NCBI GenBank assembly: GCA_964345295.1
Contig: CAYFQG010000003.1
Location: 1 to 64,000, forward strand
Direction of reading: 5' to 3'
Source: JASBZA01 sp964345295
GTDB lineage: Bacteria > Bacillota > Clostridia > Saccharofermentanales > Fastidiosipilaceae
DNA: 64,000 nucleotides
A program made the translations under genes and the position numbers. The notes beneath the pieces are model-generated. The model was given only the letters and a program-made list of their open reading frames with translations. It had not been told where the DNA came from and ran no database searches. Every line of letters starts with the position of its first letter. Within the stretch, counting starts at the first letter, position 1. Shown one piece after another: positions 8,566 through 17,203 of the stretch.

Positions 8566-8925
8566 ATGGCTATGTATAGACAAGCTCGGGTAGGGGACGA
8601 AATTAAGCGTATCCTGGCCCGGGCCATCCAAAACGAACTTAAAGATCCCCGTGTACCCGCCTTCACCAGTGTGACCGGTGTCGACGTGACCAGAGATTTT
8701 TCCTATGCGACCTGCCATATCAGTGTCCTGGGTACTGCCGAAGAGCAGAAGAAAGCTTTGGAAGGTTTAGAGAGCTCTAAAGGTTTTCTCAGGTCTTTGA
8801 TGGCCAAAGAGCTTCGCGTCCACCAGACGCCGGAGCTGCGGTTTCAGCTGGACACGACCTACGAAGAGGGGCAGAAGATTGACCGCCTGATTGACCAGGT
8901 AATGGGTAAAGAGAAGGAAGACTAA
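8566..8925 (+). CDS. rbfA: ribosome-binding factor A
   Basis: 119 residues, the normal RbfA length, with the KH-type segment RVGDEIKRILARAIQNELKDPRV and the family segment RVHQTPELRFQLDTTYEEGQKID. RbfA helps late 30S maturation at the 16S 5' helix region. It starts five bases after the infB stop. There is only a weak ribosome binding site, consistent with translational coupling to infB. Confidence 0.95.
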   Translation: MAMYRQARVGDEIKRILARAIQNELKDPRVPAFTSVTGVDVTRDFSYATCHISVLGTAEEQKKALEGLESSKGFLRSLMAKELRVHQTPELRFQLDTTYEEGQKIDRLIDQVMGKEKED

Positions 8926-9990
8926 GTGACTTCAGACGCTTTAAGCAGGCGACAAGCCGAGCTGGATTTTTTGGCACAAGACCTTTGGGCCGGTGCAAAA
9001 GATAGTCCGCTTTGTTTGATTTATCCTCATATAAGAGCTGACGGCGATGCTTACGGAGCGTCAATGGCTCTGGCTTTGGCCATGGAAAAAATCGGCTACA
9101 AGGCTGAGGTCCTCTTGGAAGAGCCCCTTATAGATCAATTTTCCTACCTGCCCGGCCAAGAGCTTCTAAAGATTTGGCCTAAATTAAAGGATTCTGAGAA
9201 AGAAGAACTTCAAACCAAGCAAGTATTGGCCATTATGGTGGACCTATCTACACCGGATCGGCTGGGTAAGCGCCGGGACCTCTATGAAAGTGCACCTAAA
9301 AGACTTATCTTGGACCACCATCTTTCGCGTTTGGAAAACGATACTCAAACCTATATTTTCCCCGATGCGGCCGCTTCTTGTGAACTCATTTACGATACCA
9401 TTAAGAGCCTGGAAAAAGCGTCCAATCGGACATTACTGGACAAGGATATAGCGGTCTCGCTTTATTCGGGACTTTTGACCGATACGGGAGCCTATTCTTA
9501 TAACTCGGTGACGCCCCATACCCTGGAGGTAGGGGCCGACCTGATTCGCCAAGGTATTGATTTTCCCCGCCTCAACAGTCATCTCCTGAAGGAAGTTGAC
9601 TGGCAGACCTTTTATGTAGAAGGCCTTTTGAGGGCGCAGGTGCAAGAACTTATGGGCGGCAAAGTGCGCTATCTTTCGGTTACAAAAAAGATGATGCAGG
9701 ATATGAAGGCCAAAGACGAGGATCTGGAGGCCATGCCGGGCGCTATGCGTGATATAAAGGGGTGTCTCTTGTCGTTGATGTTAAGAGAGACCTTGCAAGG
9801 TCAGGTTCGCGGCAATTTAAGAAGTGAAAATGACGTCGATGTCAGGCTTTTGGCCGAGAAATTCGGCGGAGGCGGCCACAAGAATGCGGCCGGTTTTACC
9901 TTGGAAGATATGACTTTGGCCCAAGCTCAAGACCCTATTTTGGCGGAAGTAGAGGCTTATCTTACCGACTATTTGGAATCGCATGCTTAG
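8926..9990 (+). CDS. nrnA: DHH/DHHA1 phosphoesterase, NrnA-like (nanoRNase / pAp phosphatase)
   Basis: 354 residues. DHH motifs are present: H35-x3-D39-G-D41 (the usual Pro before the Asp is Ala here), D130-H131-H132 in LILDHHLS, and the DHHA1 glycine motif GGGGH at 314-318 followed by KNAAGF. NrnA degrades 2-5-mer RNA and dephosphorylates pAp. It starts with GTG directly after the rbfA stop codon (TAA-GTG), and truB follows; this rbfA-nrnA-truB order is common in Firmicutes. Confidence 0.9.
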   Translation: MTSDALSRRQAELDFLAQDLWAGAKDSPLCLIYPHIRADGDAYGASMALALAMEKIGYKAEVLLEEPLIDQFSYLPGQELLKIWPKLKDSEKEELQTKQVLAIMVDLSTPDRLGKRRDLYESAPKRLILDHHLSRLENDTQTYIFPDAAASCELIYDTIKSLEKASNRTLLDKDIAVSLYSGLLTDTGAYSYNSVTPHTLEVGADLIRQGIDFPRLNSHLLKEVDWQTFYVEGLLRAQVQELMGGKVRYLSVTKKMMQDMKAKDEDLEAMPGAMRDIKGCLLSLMLRETLQGQVRGNLRSENDVDVRLLAEKFGGGGHKNAAGFTLEDMTLAQAQDPILAEVEAYLTDYLESHA

Positions 9991-9999
9991 GAGTCAGCC

Positions 10000-11019
10000 A
10001 TGGACCGGAAAGGCATTTTGCTATTAAATAAACCGGTGGGCCCGGGCTCTATGGACATGCTGAGGCGGCTCAGGACACTGACCCGGATGAAGAAAATGGG
10101 CCATGTGGGTACACTGGATCCCTTCGCCGACGGCCTTCTTCCGGTTGTTTTAGGACGGGATACGAAAATCATCCCCTATATGGAAAATTACACGAAAACC
10201 TACCGGGTGACGATTGCCATGGGGCAAGAAACCGAAACCCAGGATTTTACGGGACAGGCCTTAGGTCCCTTAAATATTCCGGAAACTTTTAGTGAGGAAA
10301 AATTCATCCGAGATCTGGAAGAAGCAGTCTCATCCATGACCGGACCGATTCTGCAGCAAACCCCTGCCTATTCGGCGGCCAAAATCCAAGGTAAGCCCAT
10401 GTATGCTTATGCCCGTCAGGGAATAAAAGTCGAGGGTAAGGTCAGGCAGGTCGAAATTTTTGAGGCCAAAATATTAGATATTTCCATTAGGCCGGAACGT
10501 TTGGGCTCGAAACGGCCTTTGGACTTTTCAGAGCCTCATCCTTTATATCCCGAAGAAGTCCGAGAAGAAGGCGTTAAACCCGGTCCCGGCCTCTACCAAA
10601 GCCCCATTGAAGTGAGCTTGGACATTCATTGCTCCAAGGGGACTTACATCAGGACCTGGGCCCATGATTTGGGCGAAAAATTGGGTTTGGGAGCTTATGC
10701 TTTGCGTTTAAGACGTCTTCAAACCGGCCCCTACCGATGGGAACAAGGGATGGCCTGGTCTAAAATAAGCGACGGCTCATTGCCTCTTCCTGTCTTAGAA
10801 CCTGACACAGCCAGGCCCGACCTGCCTGTGATAGAATTAGGCCCGGACGATGCTGTCAGGATTCTGCAAGGCAAGACCGTCTACAGAGATGTCAGCGTGT
10901 CCACCCTGTACCGAGCCTACTCCGGAGGGGAATTCCTGGGTCTGGTCAGACCGGGAGAAGAAAAAGGCACACTTAGGGCAGAAAGGATGTTTGCTGAGCT
11001 TGAAAACCTTAAGAATTGA
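10000..11019 (+). CDS. truB: tRNA pseudouridine(55) synthase TruB
   Basis: 339 residues. The catalytic segment GHVGTLDPFADGLLPVVLG contains the nucleophile Asp40. The N-terminal GILLLNKPVGPGSMD and the later YIRTWAHDLGEKLG segments are typical. A loop of about 25 residues rich in E, P and G (residues 180-205) interrupts the core. The enzyme makes Psi55 in the T-loop of tRNAs. The next gene, ribF, begins 20 bases before its stop, matching the widespread truB-ribF pair. Confidence 0.95.
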   Translation: MDRKGILLLNKPVGPGSMDMLRRLRTLTRMKKMGHVGTLDPFADGLLPVVLGRDTKIIPYMENYTKTYRVTIAMGQETETQDFTGQALGPLNIPETFSEEKFIRDLEEAVSSMTGPILQQTPAYSAAKIQGKPMYAYARQGIKVEGKVRQVEIFEAKILDISIRPERLGSKRPLDFSEPHPLYPEEVREEGVKPGPGLYQSPIEVSLDIHCSKGTYIRTWAHDLGEKLGLGAYALRLRRLQTGPYRWEQGMAWSKISDGSLPLPVLEPDTARPDLPVIELGPDDAVRILQGKTVYRDVSVSTLYRAYSGGEFLGLVRPGEEKGTLRAERMFAELENLKN

Positions 11020-13342
11020 TTTAAGTCGGAATAAGGGTCAAGAATTTCTGGCTACGGCCAAAGGTCGCTCCATAGCCCTGGGCTATTTTGACGGTGTCCA
11101 CCGCGGCCATGAAGAATTAGCCCACATGGTGGTCCAAAGAGCCCAGCTCTTGGACTTAGAACCTTGTATGTTCTCTTTTGACCGCTACCCCAAGCCCGTT
11201 CCGCCCAAGACCATACTAAATGCCGTTGTGGTAGGGCAGCCCAATCCTAATAAATACATAGCCGAGTCCCCCTTATCGCCATCGGACTATCGTTTTAAGG
11301 GTTTGATTCAAACCGATTTGCAGCGCGAACGTTATTTTTCCAAGCTGGGAATCGAGCTTTTGATTTTGCAAGAATTCAACAAGTCTTTTGCCGATATCGA
11401 GCCGGAAGTCTTTATGGAGGACATCCTTTATAAGACGCTTCGGGCCAAAGTCGTTGTCGTCGGCGAAAATTACCGTTTTTCCAAAAATCAAAGAGGCAAT
11501 GTTGAGATGCTCCGAGCTTTCTGTGAGGAGAAGGGCATCGAGCTCCATGTTGTCCCGCCTGTCCTGGCCGGCGGTAAGATTGTGTCGTCCACTCGTATCC
11601 GTCAAGCCATTGAAGAAGGCGACATGGAGGAGGCCACCAGGCTTTTGGGCGATCCTTTCGCTATTCCCGGCACGGTGATAAGAGGCAATGCCATCGGTAG
11701 AACTATCGGTATACCCACCGCCAATTTCCGCATGCCCAGCGGTATGGTCCGGCCTAAGTATGGCGTTTATGTTTCCCGGACCTTAATCGGCAAGACCTAT
11801 TACGACTCCATCAGCAATATCGGTTTGAGACCTACGGTTAACCACACCGACCCCCAGCCCATGGTAGAGACTTATATTTTCGACCGGAAAATCGAACTTT
11901 ATGAGACCTACATCGAGGTGGAACTCTTACATTTCCTCAGGCCGGAAGTGCGCTTCCCGAGTTTTATCGCCATGTCCAAACAGATGGAAGACGACGTTGC
12001 CGAAGCCCAGGATTGGCACATGAACTCATCGGATATCTACCTTTATTCCCAGGTCAACGATATCCCCATGTACTTGTCCAGAAGCGACCGCTACAATACT
12101 TCTTATCTCCGGATGGAATTTTACCTGCCCTTAGATAAGGTCCGTTCATCGGAGTATGCGCTTTTGGCCAATGTCATTACGGCCGTCTCCAACGAATACC
12201 CGACCAGGCCCGAGCTTAAGCGTTTCCTGGACGACCATTACGGGACCAAGATTCACATCGACTATGCCGCAATTAATAACATGCAAAAACTTTCCTTTAC
12301 CCTGTCCTCGGTTCACACCGGCATGGACGGCACCCACCCTTTTGAGGAGAGTTATGACCTTCTTTTGGACATGATTTTGCATCCGGCCCGCAATGAAGCA
12401 GGCGATTTCCTACCGCAGATTTTTGAAACCGAGAAGCAGAACCACATGATGCATGTAAGGGCCAAAGAAAACATCTCGGCCTCCAGAATCTACAGAAATG
12501 CCATGGCCTATTTGTCGCCCGACGGTAACCAGTGGGTCGACCCCATGGGAAACTACGACGTTTTAAGCGAAATTACGCAAGAAGACCTGAAGGAAGCCTG
12601 GCTCAGGCTCATTACCGAAAGCCAAATGCGGGTCTTCGTGGGCGGCAAGATGGAAGACACCAGGCTGGCCGACCGGATTTTAAATCGCTTGGAAGCCTTC
12701 CCCAGAAGGAGAGATTCTGTTTGGCTCATTCCGGGTAAGTTCCCTGAGATTATGCATTTCGGTAAGCCCAGAAAGATGCAAGAAAAGCTTCCCATAGAAA
12801 AAGCCCAGCTTATCCTATTCTTTAATAATCTGCCGCCTTACACGTCCATGGAATGTGTAACGGCCCGTATCCTTAACAATATCCTGGGCCAGGACCACCG
12901 AGGTCTCTTGTCGCAGGGGATTTTGGAAGACTTGGGTCAAGCTTATGTGGTCGAGAGCCGTTACGATGCTTTCCTTCAGTGTATCAGCCTCAGCGTTGAG
13001 TTGGAGGATGTCGATGCAAAGGATGTTTACGAAAGTATCATGGCCCATCTGAGTCAAATTCGAGACGGCAAGTTAGATGACGCTGTTTTTAGAAGTGCCA
13101 TGCGGGCCAACCACAACCGCCTTTTACAGATCCGGGACGACCGTAGCTTGTCTTTGGACTTGAACAGCCTGGAACTTCTGAGCGGACGGAAGTTTATAGG
13201 GGAAAATGCCGACTACATTGCCTCCAGTGTGGAGAAGGATAAGGTTTTGGAATTGGCCAAAAAATTAGAATTGCAATTGGCCTACCTGGCCTTGCCGGAA
13301 AACAGCCCGGTTACCTTATGGGAGGTAGAGGACCATGCCTGA
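11000..13342 (+). CDS. ribF: RibF (riboflavin kinase/FAD synthetase) fused to an M16-peptidase-like domain
   Basis: 780 residues in one uninterrupted frame. Residues 1-335 are a complete RibF: FMN adenylyltransferase half with GYFDGVHRGH at 28-37, STRIRQAI, then the flavokinase half with IPTAN at 238-242. From about 341 to 780 the protein continues as an M16-peptidase-like domain related to B. subtilis YmfF (FYLPLDK, HPFEESYDLLLDMILHP). No HxxEH zinc motif is visible in that half. The start is a TTG at 11000, because MKTLRIDLS matches the RibF N-terminus; the frame is open further upstream only inside truB. Met341 could act as an internal start, but no stop separates the halves. Confidence 0.85.
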   Translation: MKTLRIDLSRNKGQEFLATAKGRSIALGYFDGVHRGHEELAHMVVQRAQLLDLEPCMFSFDRYPKPVPPKTILNAVVVGQPNPNKYIAESPLSPSDYRFKGLIQTDLQRERYFSKLGIELLILQEFNKSFADIEPEVFMEDILYKTLRAKVVVVGENYRFSKNQRGNVEMLRAFCEEKGIELHVVPPVLAGGKIVSSTRIRQAIEEGDMEEATRLLGDPFAIPGTVIRGNAIGRTIGIPTANFRMPSGMVRPKYGVYVSRTLIGKTYYDSISNIGLRPTVNHTDPQPMVETYIFDRKIELYETYIEVELLHFLRPEVRFPSFIAMSKQMEDDVAEAQDWHMNSSDIYLYSQVNDIPMYLSRSDRYNTSYLRMEFYLPLDKVRSSEYALLANVITAVSNEYPTRPELKRFLDDHYGTKIHIDYAAINNMQKLSFTLSSVHTGMDGTHPFEESYDLLLDMILHPARNEAGDFLPQIFETEKQNHMMHVRAKENISASRIYRNAMAYLSPDGNQWVDPMGNYDVLSEITQEDLKEAWLRLITESQMRVFVGGKMEDTRLADRILNRLEAFPRRRDSVWLIPGKFPEIMHFGKPRKMQEKLPIEKAQLILFFNNLPPYTSMECVTARILNNILGQDHRGLLSQGILEDLGQAYVVESRYDAFLQCISLSVELEDVDAKDVYESIMAHLSQIRDGKLDDAVFRSAMRANHNRLLQIRDDRSLSLDLNSLELLSGRKFIGENADYIASSVEKDKVLELAKKLELQLAYLALPENSPVTLWEVEDHA

Positions 13343-14702
13343 TCAGATCTCCATGATTCGCTACGACCGCAAAGATAGGGTGACCGGTGAAATTGTGCGC
13401 TTCTACCAGCACCCCACGGGTTTTCGTATCGACTTCGTTCCTAAAAGAGCTTACAGCAATAAATTTGCCGGCCTGGTCGTCCCCTTCGGTGCGGACCAGC
13501 TATCTTATACCGATCGGACCTCCGGTGAGCCGGTCGATATTTTGGCCGGTACGCCTTTTTTCTTAAAAGAAGCCCTTTTACACATGGATGGGCAAAAAGA
13601 GACCCTGGGCCGTTTGGCCGATATGGGTATCCAGATTGAAGGACGGGTGCACAGAACCTATACAACCTATTCTTTCAGTACAGTAGATGACTTTGAAGAG
13701 GGGGTTTTGGGTCTCTTATCTTTAATCCTGGAAGGCGTCCTCACGACGGATTCGGTGGAGCTCGAGAGAGACAGGCTTCGTACCGACTTGCTTCTGGAAG
13801 AAGAGGTCTTAACCGAGGTCGGCCAGGAGGTTTTATTAAGGGGCATGTACGAGAACCGGGCTATTTATTTGCCCGAAGAAGGTCCTTTGGAAAACATCAT
13901 GCAAATTGACCGAACCTCCTTGGAAAATTATTACCGAAATGCCTACCATCCCCGCGCCATGACCCTGGTTATAGTCGGAAGCTTTGACGGCGAGAAGGAA
14001 CAAGCGCTAATCGACCGTATCAAAACTTTTTTAGATGCCTTGTACCGAGATTATTTTAATGGCCAGTCTAAGGCGAATAGGACCGGCCCCATGTTCAAAT
14101 TTCCGTCGGATTACGGCAAAGCGCCGGTTTTGGCCAAGCAACGTTTAGAGCTGCCTTCTAAGGTATCGGCATTTTATTTGGGTTACAAAAAGCCCTATCC
14201 CGAAGGGGCCAAATCCTACGGGGGCAGAGAACTGGTTTATGCCCGATTGGCCGGTGCCTTGGTCACGGAAATGCTTATTGGTGAGGGTTCTAATTGTTTT
14301 GAAGAATTCTATGAGCAGGGCTTAATCGATGAGTCCTTGTCCATTCACTACTATGTAGAACAAGGTTACAGCCACCTCGTTATTCGCGGTGACTCCAAGC
14401 AGGAAGAACGAGCGGCAGAGCTTTTGGCCGACCGCTTAGAAGAATATATCCGCTTGGGTGCTTACGAAGAAAAAAGGATGCAGGAGATTAGCCGAGCCAA
14501 GATGGGCGTCTTTTTAAGACAAATGGACGATGTGAAGACCCTGGGGGCCATGGTGGCCAATCTCAGAAGTTACCGTTTGGAGTTTTCGGACTATGCGTCC
14601 TTGTTTAATCAGATTACAGGTCGAGACCTGGTCGAGGAATTGTCTTTTGTGAAAGAAGAAAACCGTGTCCTGGTCTTGGTTCACGGACATGACAAGAGAT
14701 AG
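13335..14702 (+). CDS. M16-family peptidase homologue (YmfH-like) with lost zinc motif
   Basis: 455 residues, matching the YmfH branch of the M16 (pitrilysin) family in length and layout: N-terminal beta segment, GVPFGADQLSY-like region, then a C-terminal half-repeat after about residue 200 (YYRNAYHPRAMTLVIVG). At the place where active members have HFLEH, this protein has F75-F-L-K-E79, so it should not bind zinc. It overlaps the M16-like half of the RibF fusion by 8 bases, matching the ymfF-ymfH gene pair. The two probably form a heterodimer. The role is unknown. Confidence 0.75.
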   Translation: MPDQISMIRYDRKDRVTGEIVRFYQHPTGFRIDFVPKRAYSNKFAGLVVPFGADQLSYTDRTSGEPVDILAGTPFFLKEALLHMDGQKETLGRLADMGIQIEGRVHRTYTTYSFSTVDDFEEGVLGLLSLILEGVLTTDSVELERDRLRTDLLLEEEVLTEVGQEVLLRGMYENRAIYLPEEGPLENIMQIDRTSLENYYRNAYHPRAMTLVIVGSFDGEKEQALIDRIKTFLDALYRDYFNGQSKANRTGPMFKFPSDYGKAPVLAKQRLELPSKVSAFYLGYKKPYPEGAKSYGGRELVYARLAGALVTEMLIGEGSNCFEEFYEQGLIDESLSIHYYVEQGYSHLVIRGDSKQEERAAELLADRLEEYIRLGAYEEKRMQEISRAKMGVFLRQMDDVKTLGAMVANLRSYRLEFSDYASLFNQITGRDLVEELSFVKEENRVLVLVHGHDKR

Positions 14703-14715
14703 ATAGGATAAAAAT

Positions 14716-15624
14716 ATGGATTATGATTATTTAGTCAATTTTCCCGGTTTGGGTATTGAGAATTTAAAAATAAGCCGGGTGGCCTTCAGTGTTTTCGGCG
14801 TGGATGTCTATTGGTATGGGCTGATTATCGCTATCGCTGCTTTTTTGAGCTTGTTTTTGGCCACGCGTCAAGCGAAGAAGTTTAACATAGACGAAGACTT
14901 TGTCTTAGACAATTTCCTGGTTATCCTCATCACTTTGATTATAGGGGCCAGACTTTACTATGTTATTTTCTCCTGGGACCTCTACAAGGATAATCCAATC
15001 AAAATTTTCGATATAAGAGAAGGCGGTCTGGCCTTTTACGGCGGTGTCATCGGAGCCATCTTGGGTATATTGATTTTCCACAAAATTAAGAAGCGCCATG
15101 TCGAGCCTTTCTTAGACTTCATAGTCGTCTATGTGCCTTTGGCCCAGGGAATCGGAAGAATCGGCAACTTTATTAACCAGGAAGCCTTCGGCACCAATAC
15201 CGCTCTGCCTTGGGGCATGATCAGTAACGGTACGACGGCATATTTAAATGCCTATCCCGAATTAGGACAAAACCCCAACCTTCCCGTTCACCCCACCTTC
15301 CTCTACGAGCTTATCGGTAATTTGATTTTGTTCTTTATCCTGCTTCAAGTCCGTAAACGCACGAAGATACCTTTCGGTACCGTGGCATCCTACTGCCTGG
15401 GCTACGGCCTGATTCGCTTCTTTGTGGAGGGTATCCGTACCGACTCGCTTTATATCGGCAATACCGGTATCAGAGCCTCGCAACTTTTGTCGCTTCTGAT
15501 TGCCATAGGTGCCGTGCTCTATCTTTTCTTAATGCGTCATAAGAAGAAGCAAGCTGTTCGAATGGAAGAAGACAAGCTTTTCGAATCGGCCGGCATTGAT
15601 ACAGAGTCTGAAGAAGACAAATAA
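14716..15624 (+). CDS. lgt: prolipoprotein diacylglyceryl transferase
   Basis: 302 residues with about seven membrane helices. Signature regions: the N-terminal VYWYGLIIAIA, the REGGLAFYGGVIGA segment and the GRIGNFINQEAFG Lgt signature at about residues 149-161. The enzyme transfers diacylglycerol from phosphatidylglycerol to the lipobox cysteine of prolipoproteins; substrates in this window include OppA and the DUF4352 lipoprotein. The C-terminus ends in a charged 25-residue tail. It closes the translation operon; a terminator follows. Confidence 0.96.
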   Translation: MDYDYLVNFPGLGIENLKISRVAFSVFGVDVYWYGLIIAIAAFLSLFLATRQAKKFNIDEDFVLDNFLVILITLIIGARLYYVIFSWDLYKDNPIKIFDIREGGLAFYGGVIGAILGILIFHKIKKRHVEPFLDFIVVYVPLAQGIGRIGNFINQEAFGTNTALPWGMISNGTTAYLNAYPELGQNPNLPVHPTFLYELIGNLILFFILLQVRKRTKIPFGTVASYCLGYGLIRFFVEGIRTDSLYIGNTGIRASQLLSLLIAIGAVLYLFLMRHKKKQAVRMEEDKLFESAGIDTESEEDK

Positions 15625-15671
15625 TAGACCCACTTCCTACCCCTAAAATTTTATAATTTGCAGAATACTGT

Positions 15672-15724
15672 AAAGTCAGGTCCCTGCTCCGGTTTTTAGC
15701 CGGAAAGCGGGGACTTTCTTCTTG
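15672..15724 (+). terminator. Rho-independent terminator between lgt and mraZ
   Basis: A long imperfect stem: outer AAAGT/ACTTT, then GTCCC with GGGAC, inner GCT/AGC and CCGG/CCGG around a TTTTTA loop, followed by TTTCTTCTT. It separates the rimP-lgt operon from the dcw cluster. The mraZ promoter begins in its last bases. Confidence 0.75.
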
Positions 15725-15750
15725 CCTGAAAAGGTCAACCTGGTTACAAT
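15722..15750 (+). promoter_or_regulatory. promoter of the mraZ (dcw) operon
   Basis: TTGCCT (15722-15727), 17-base spacer and TACAAT (15745-15750). The predicted transcription start near 15757 falls at the edge of the AGTGGT repeat array that begins at 15759. Confidence 0.6.
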
Positions 15751-15758
15751 AGGAACAC

Positions 15759-15795
15759 AGTGGTTTAAAGTGGTAGATATGAGGGGAGAAGTGGT
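15759..15795 (+). promoter_or_regulatory. MraZ operator: AGTGGT direct repeats
   Basis: AGTGGT occurs at 15759-15764, 15769-15774 and 15790-15795, with a degenerate TGAGGG at 15780-15785 filling the gap. The spacing is 10-11 bases, one helical turn. MraZ is known to bind a row of short GTG-containing direct repeats in front of its own gene, so this is the likely autoregulatory site of the dcw operon. Confidence 0.7.
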
Positions 15796-15801
15796 GGATT
15801 A

Positions 15802-16239
15802 ATGGCTAGATATACCCACGTAATTGATGCCAAAGGCCGTATGGTCCTGCCGGCTAAGCTACGTGAGACTATGGGTAAGATTTTGTATATCACCCACAGT
15901 CTGGATCGGGGCTTTCTGGTCCTTTACTCTGCCCACAATTTCGCCTCGGTCCGAGACCAATTGGAAGCCTTGCCGGGTACCGACCCGATTGCCAGACGTC
16001 TCAGACGCGAGATTATAGGTGAAGCCCTCATGGTGACGGCTGACGGCCAAGGCCGTTTAGCCTTTAGCCAGGAACTTTGGGACCACATCGAAGTGAATCC
16101 GGGAGACAGTGTCTGTTTAATCGACATGGGGTCCAGCGTGCAGATTTGCGGCCTGGACTTCTACAAGGCCAGCCTGGAAGAAGAAGCGCCGTTAGATGAA
16201 TTAGTCTTAGACCAATATGAGATTAAGGGCATCCTATGA
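15802..16239 (+). CDS. mraZ: transcriptional regulator MraZ
   Basis: 145 residues with two SpoVT/AbrB-like half-domains: DAKGRMVLPAKLRETMG near residues 9-25 and the second TADGQGRLAFSQELWDHIEV near 73-92. MraZ is the DNA-binding regulator at the head of the dcw cluster and binds repeats upstream of its own gene, which are visible at 15759-15795. The stop overlaps the rsmH start by four bases (ATGA). Translation begins directly after the last repeat, with a GGGGAGAAG site overlapping the operator. Confidence 0.95.
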   Translation: MARYTHVIDAKGRMVLPAKLRETMGKILYITHSLDRGFLVLYSAHNFASVRDQLEALPGTDPIARRLRREIIGEALMVTADGQGRLAFSQELWDHIEVNPGDSVCLIDMGSSVQICGLDFYKASLEEEAPLDELVLDQYEIKGIL

Positions 16240-17201
16240 GTGAGCTGAGTTTTTACCATACATCTATATTGTTGGAAGAAACGGTGGAAGCTTTGCGGAT
16301 CAAAGCGGACGGCCTATATGTGGACGGAACTTTGGGAGGCGGAGGCCACAGCAGTAAGATTCTGGAGAGCTTAGGACCCGAGGCTTGCCTCTTGGGCCTG
16401 GATAAGGATCAAGATGCCTTGTCTTATGCCGGCCGGAGATTAGATAGAGTCGGAACCAAGGCTCAAATAAAGCTGGTACAGTCGGATTATGCCGACTTTC
16501 CTAAGGTTTTGGAAGATTTACATTTAGGACCGGTGGACGGCTTTCTCTTAGATTTGGGCGTGTCTTCCTGGCAGCTCGATCAGGGAGAAAGAGGTTTTTC
16601 CTACCGTAATGACGGCCCCTTGGATATGCGGATGGACCAAAGCCATGGCGAGTCCGTGAAGGACTTTTTAGCCCGGACCGACCGGAAAACCTTGAGTCAG
16701 ATTCTTAGGGACTTCGGTGAAGAGCGTTTCCATGATCGGATTGCCCGCGCTATTTTAGCCTACCGAGATGAGTCGGGGCCAATAGAAACGACCGGCCAAT
16801 TAGCCGATATCGTTGTAAGAGCTATGCCGGCCTCATCCAGACGGGAGAAAGGCCACCCGGCCAAAAGAACCTTTCAAGCACTACGTATTTACATCAATGA
16901 CGAGCTAGGTGCCTTGAGAACTTTTTTAGACGAAATACTGACTTACCTGAAACCGGGCGGTGTTTTGGCCATCATCAGCTTCCACTCCTTGGAAGACCGG
17001 ATGGTGAAACAGGCTTACCGGCTATGGGAAAACCCTTGCCAGTGTCCGCCGAACCTGCCTTGTACCTGCGGTCAAACACCGTGGGGCAAAGAGATTCCCA
17101 GAGGCGGCATTGTCCCTTGGGCGGAGGAGATGGCAGAAAATCCTCGAGCCAAGTCCGCCCGCTTACGTGTATTCGTAAGAAATGAAGACAGGAAGGAATA
17201 A
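16236..17201 (+). CDS. rsmH: 16S rRNA (cytosine-1402-N4)-methyltransferase RsmH
   Basis: 321 residues. SAM-binding motif DGTLGGGGHS near residue 31, the LLDLGVSSWQLDQGERGFSYR and GPLDMRMD segments, and the C-terminal LAIISFHSLEDRMVK all match RsmH (MraW). A cluster of four cysteines lies near residues 268-280 (CQCPPNLPCTCG). It methylates N4 of C1402 in the ribosomal P site. Second gene of the dcw operon. Confidence 0.96.
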   Translation: MSELSFYHTSILLEETVEALRIKADGLYVDGTLGGGGHSSKILESLGPEACLLGLDKDQDALSYAGRRLDRVGTKAQIKLVQSDYADFPKVLEDLHLGPVDGFLLDLGVSSWQLDQGERGFSYRNDGPLDMRMDQSHGESVKDFLARTDRKTLSQILRDFGEERFHDRIARAILAYRDESGPIETTGQLADIVVRAMPASSRREKGHPAKRTFQALRIYINDELGALRTFLDEILTYLKPGGVLAIISFHSLEDRMVKQAYRLWENPCQCPPNLPCTCGQTPWGKEIPRGGIVPWAEEMAENPRAKSARLRVFVRNEDRKE

Positions 17202-17203
17202 TT

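Noticed and set aside
10850..10999. Extension of the ribF frame back to 10850
   Set aside because: Those codons overlap the truB C-terminus out of frame and give no RibF-like sequence; TTG at 11000 matches the family start.
10990..11020. FMN riboswitch in front of ribF
   Set aside because: ribF overlaps truB by 20 bases, so there is no leader; no RFN-like pattern is visible.
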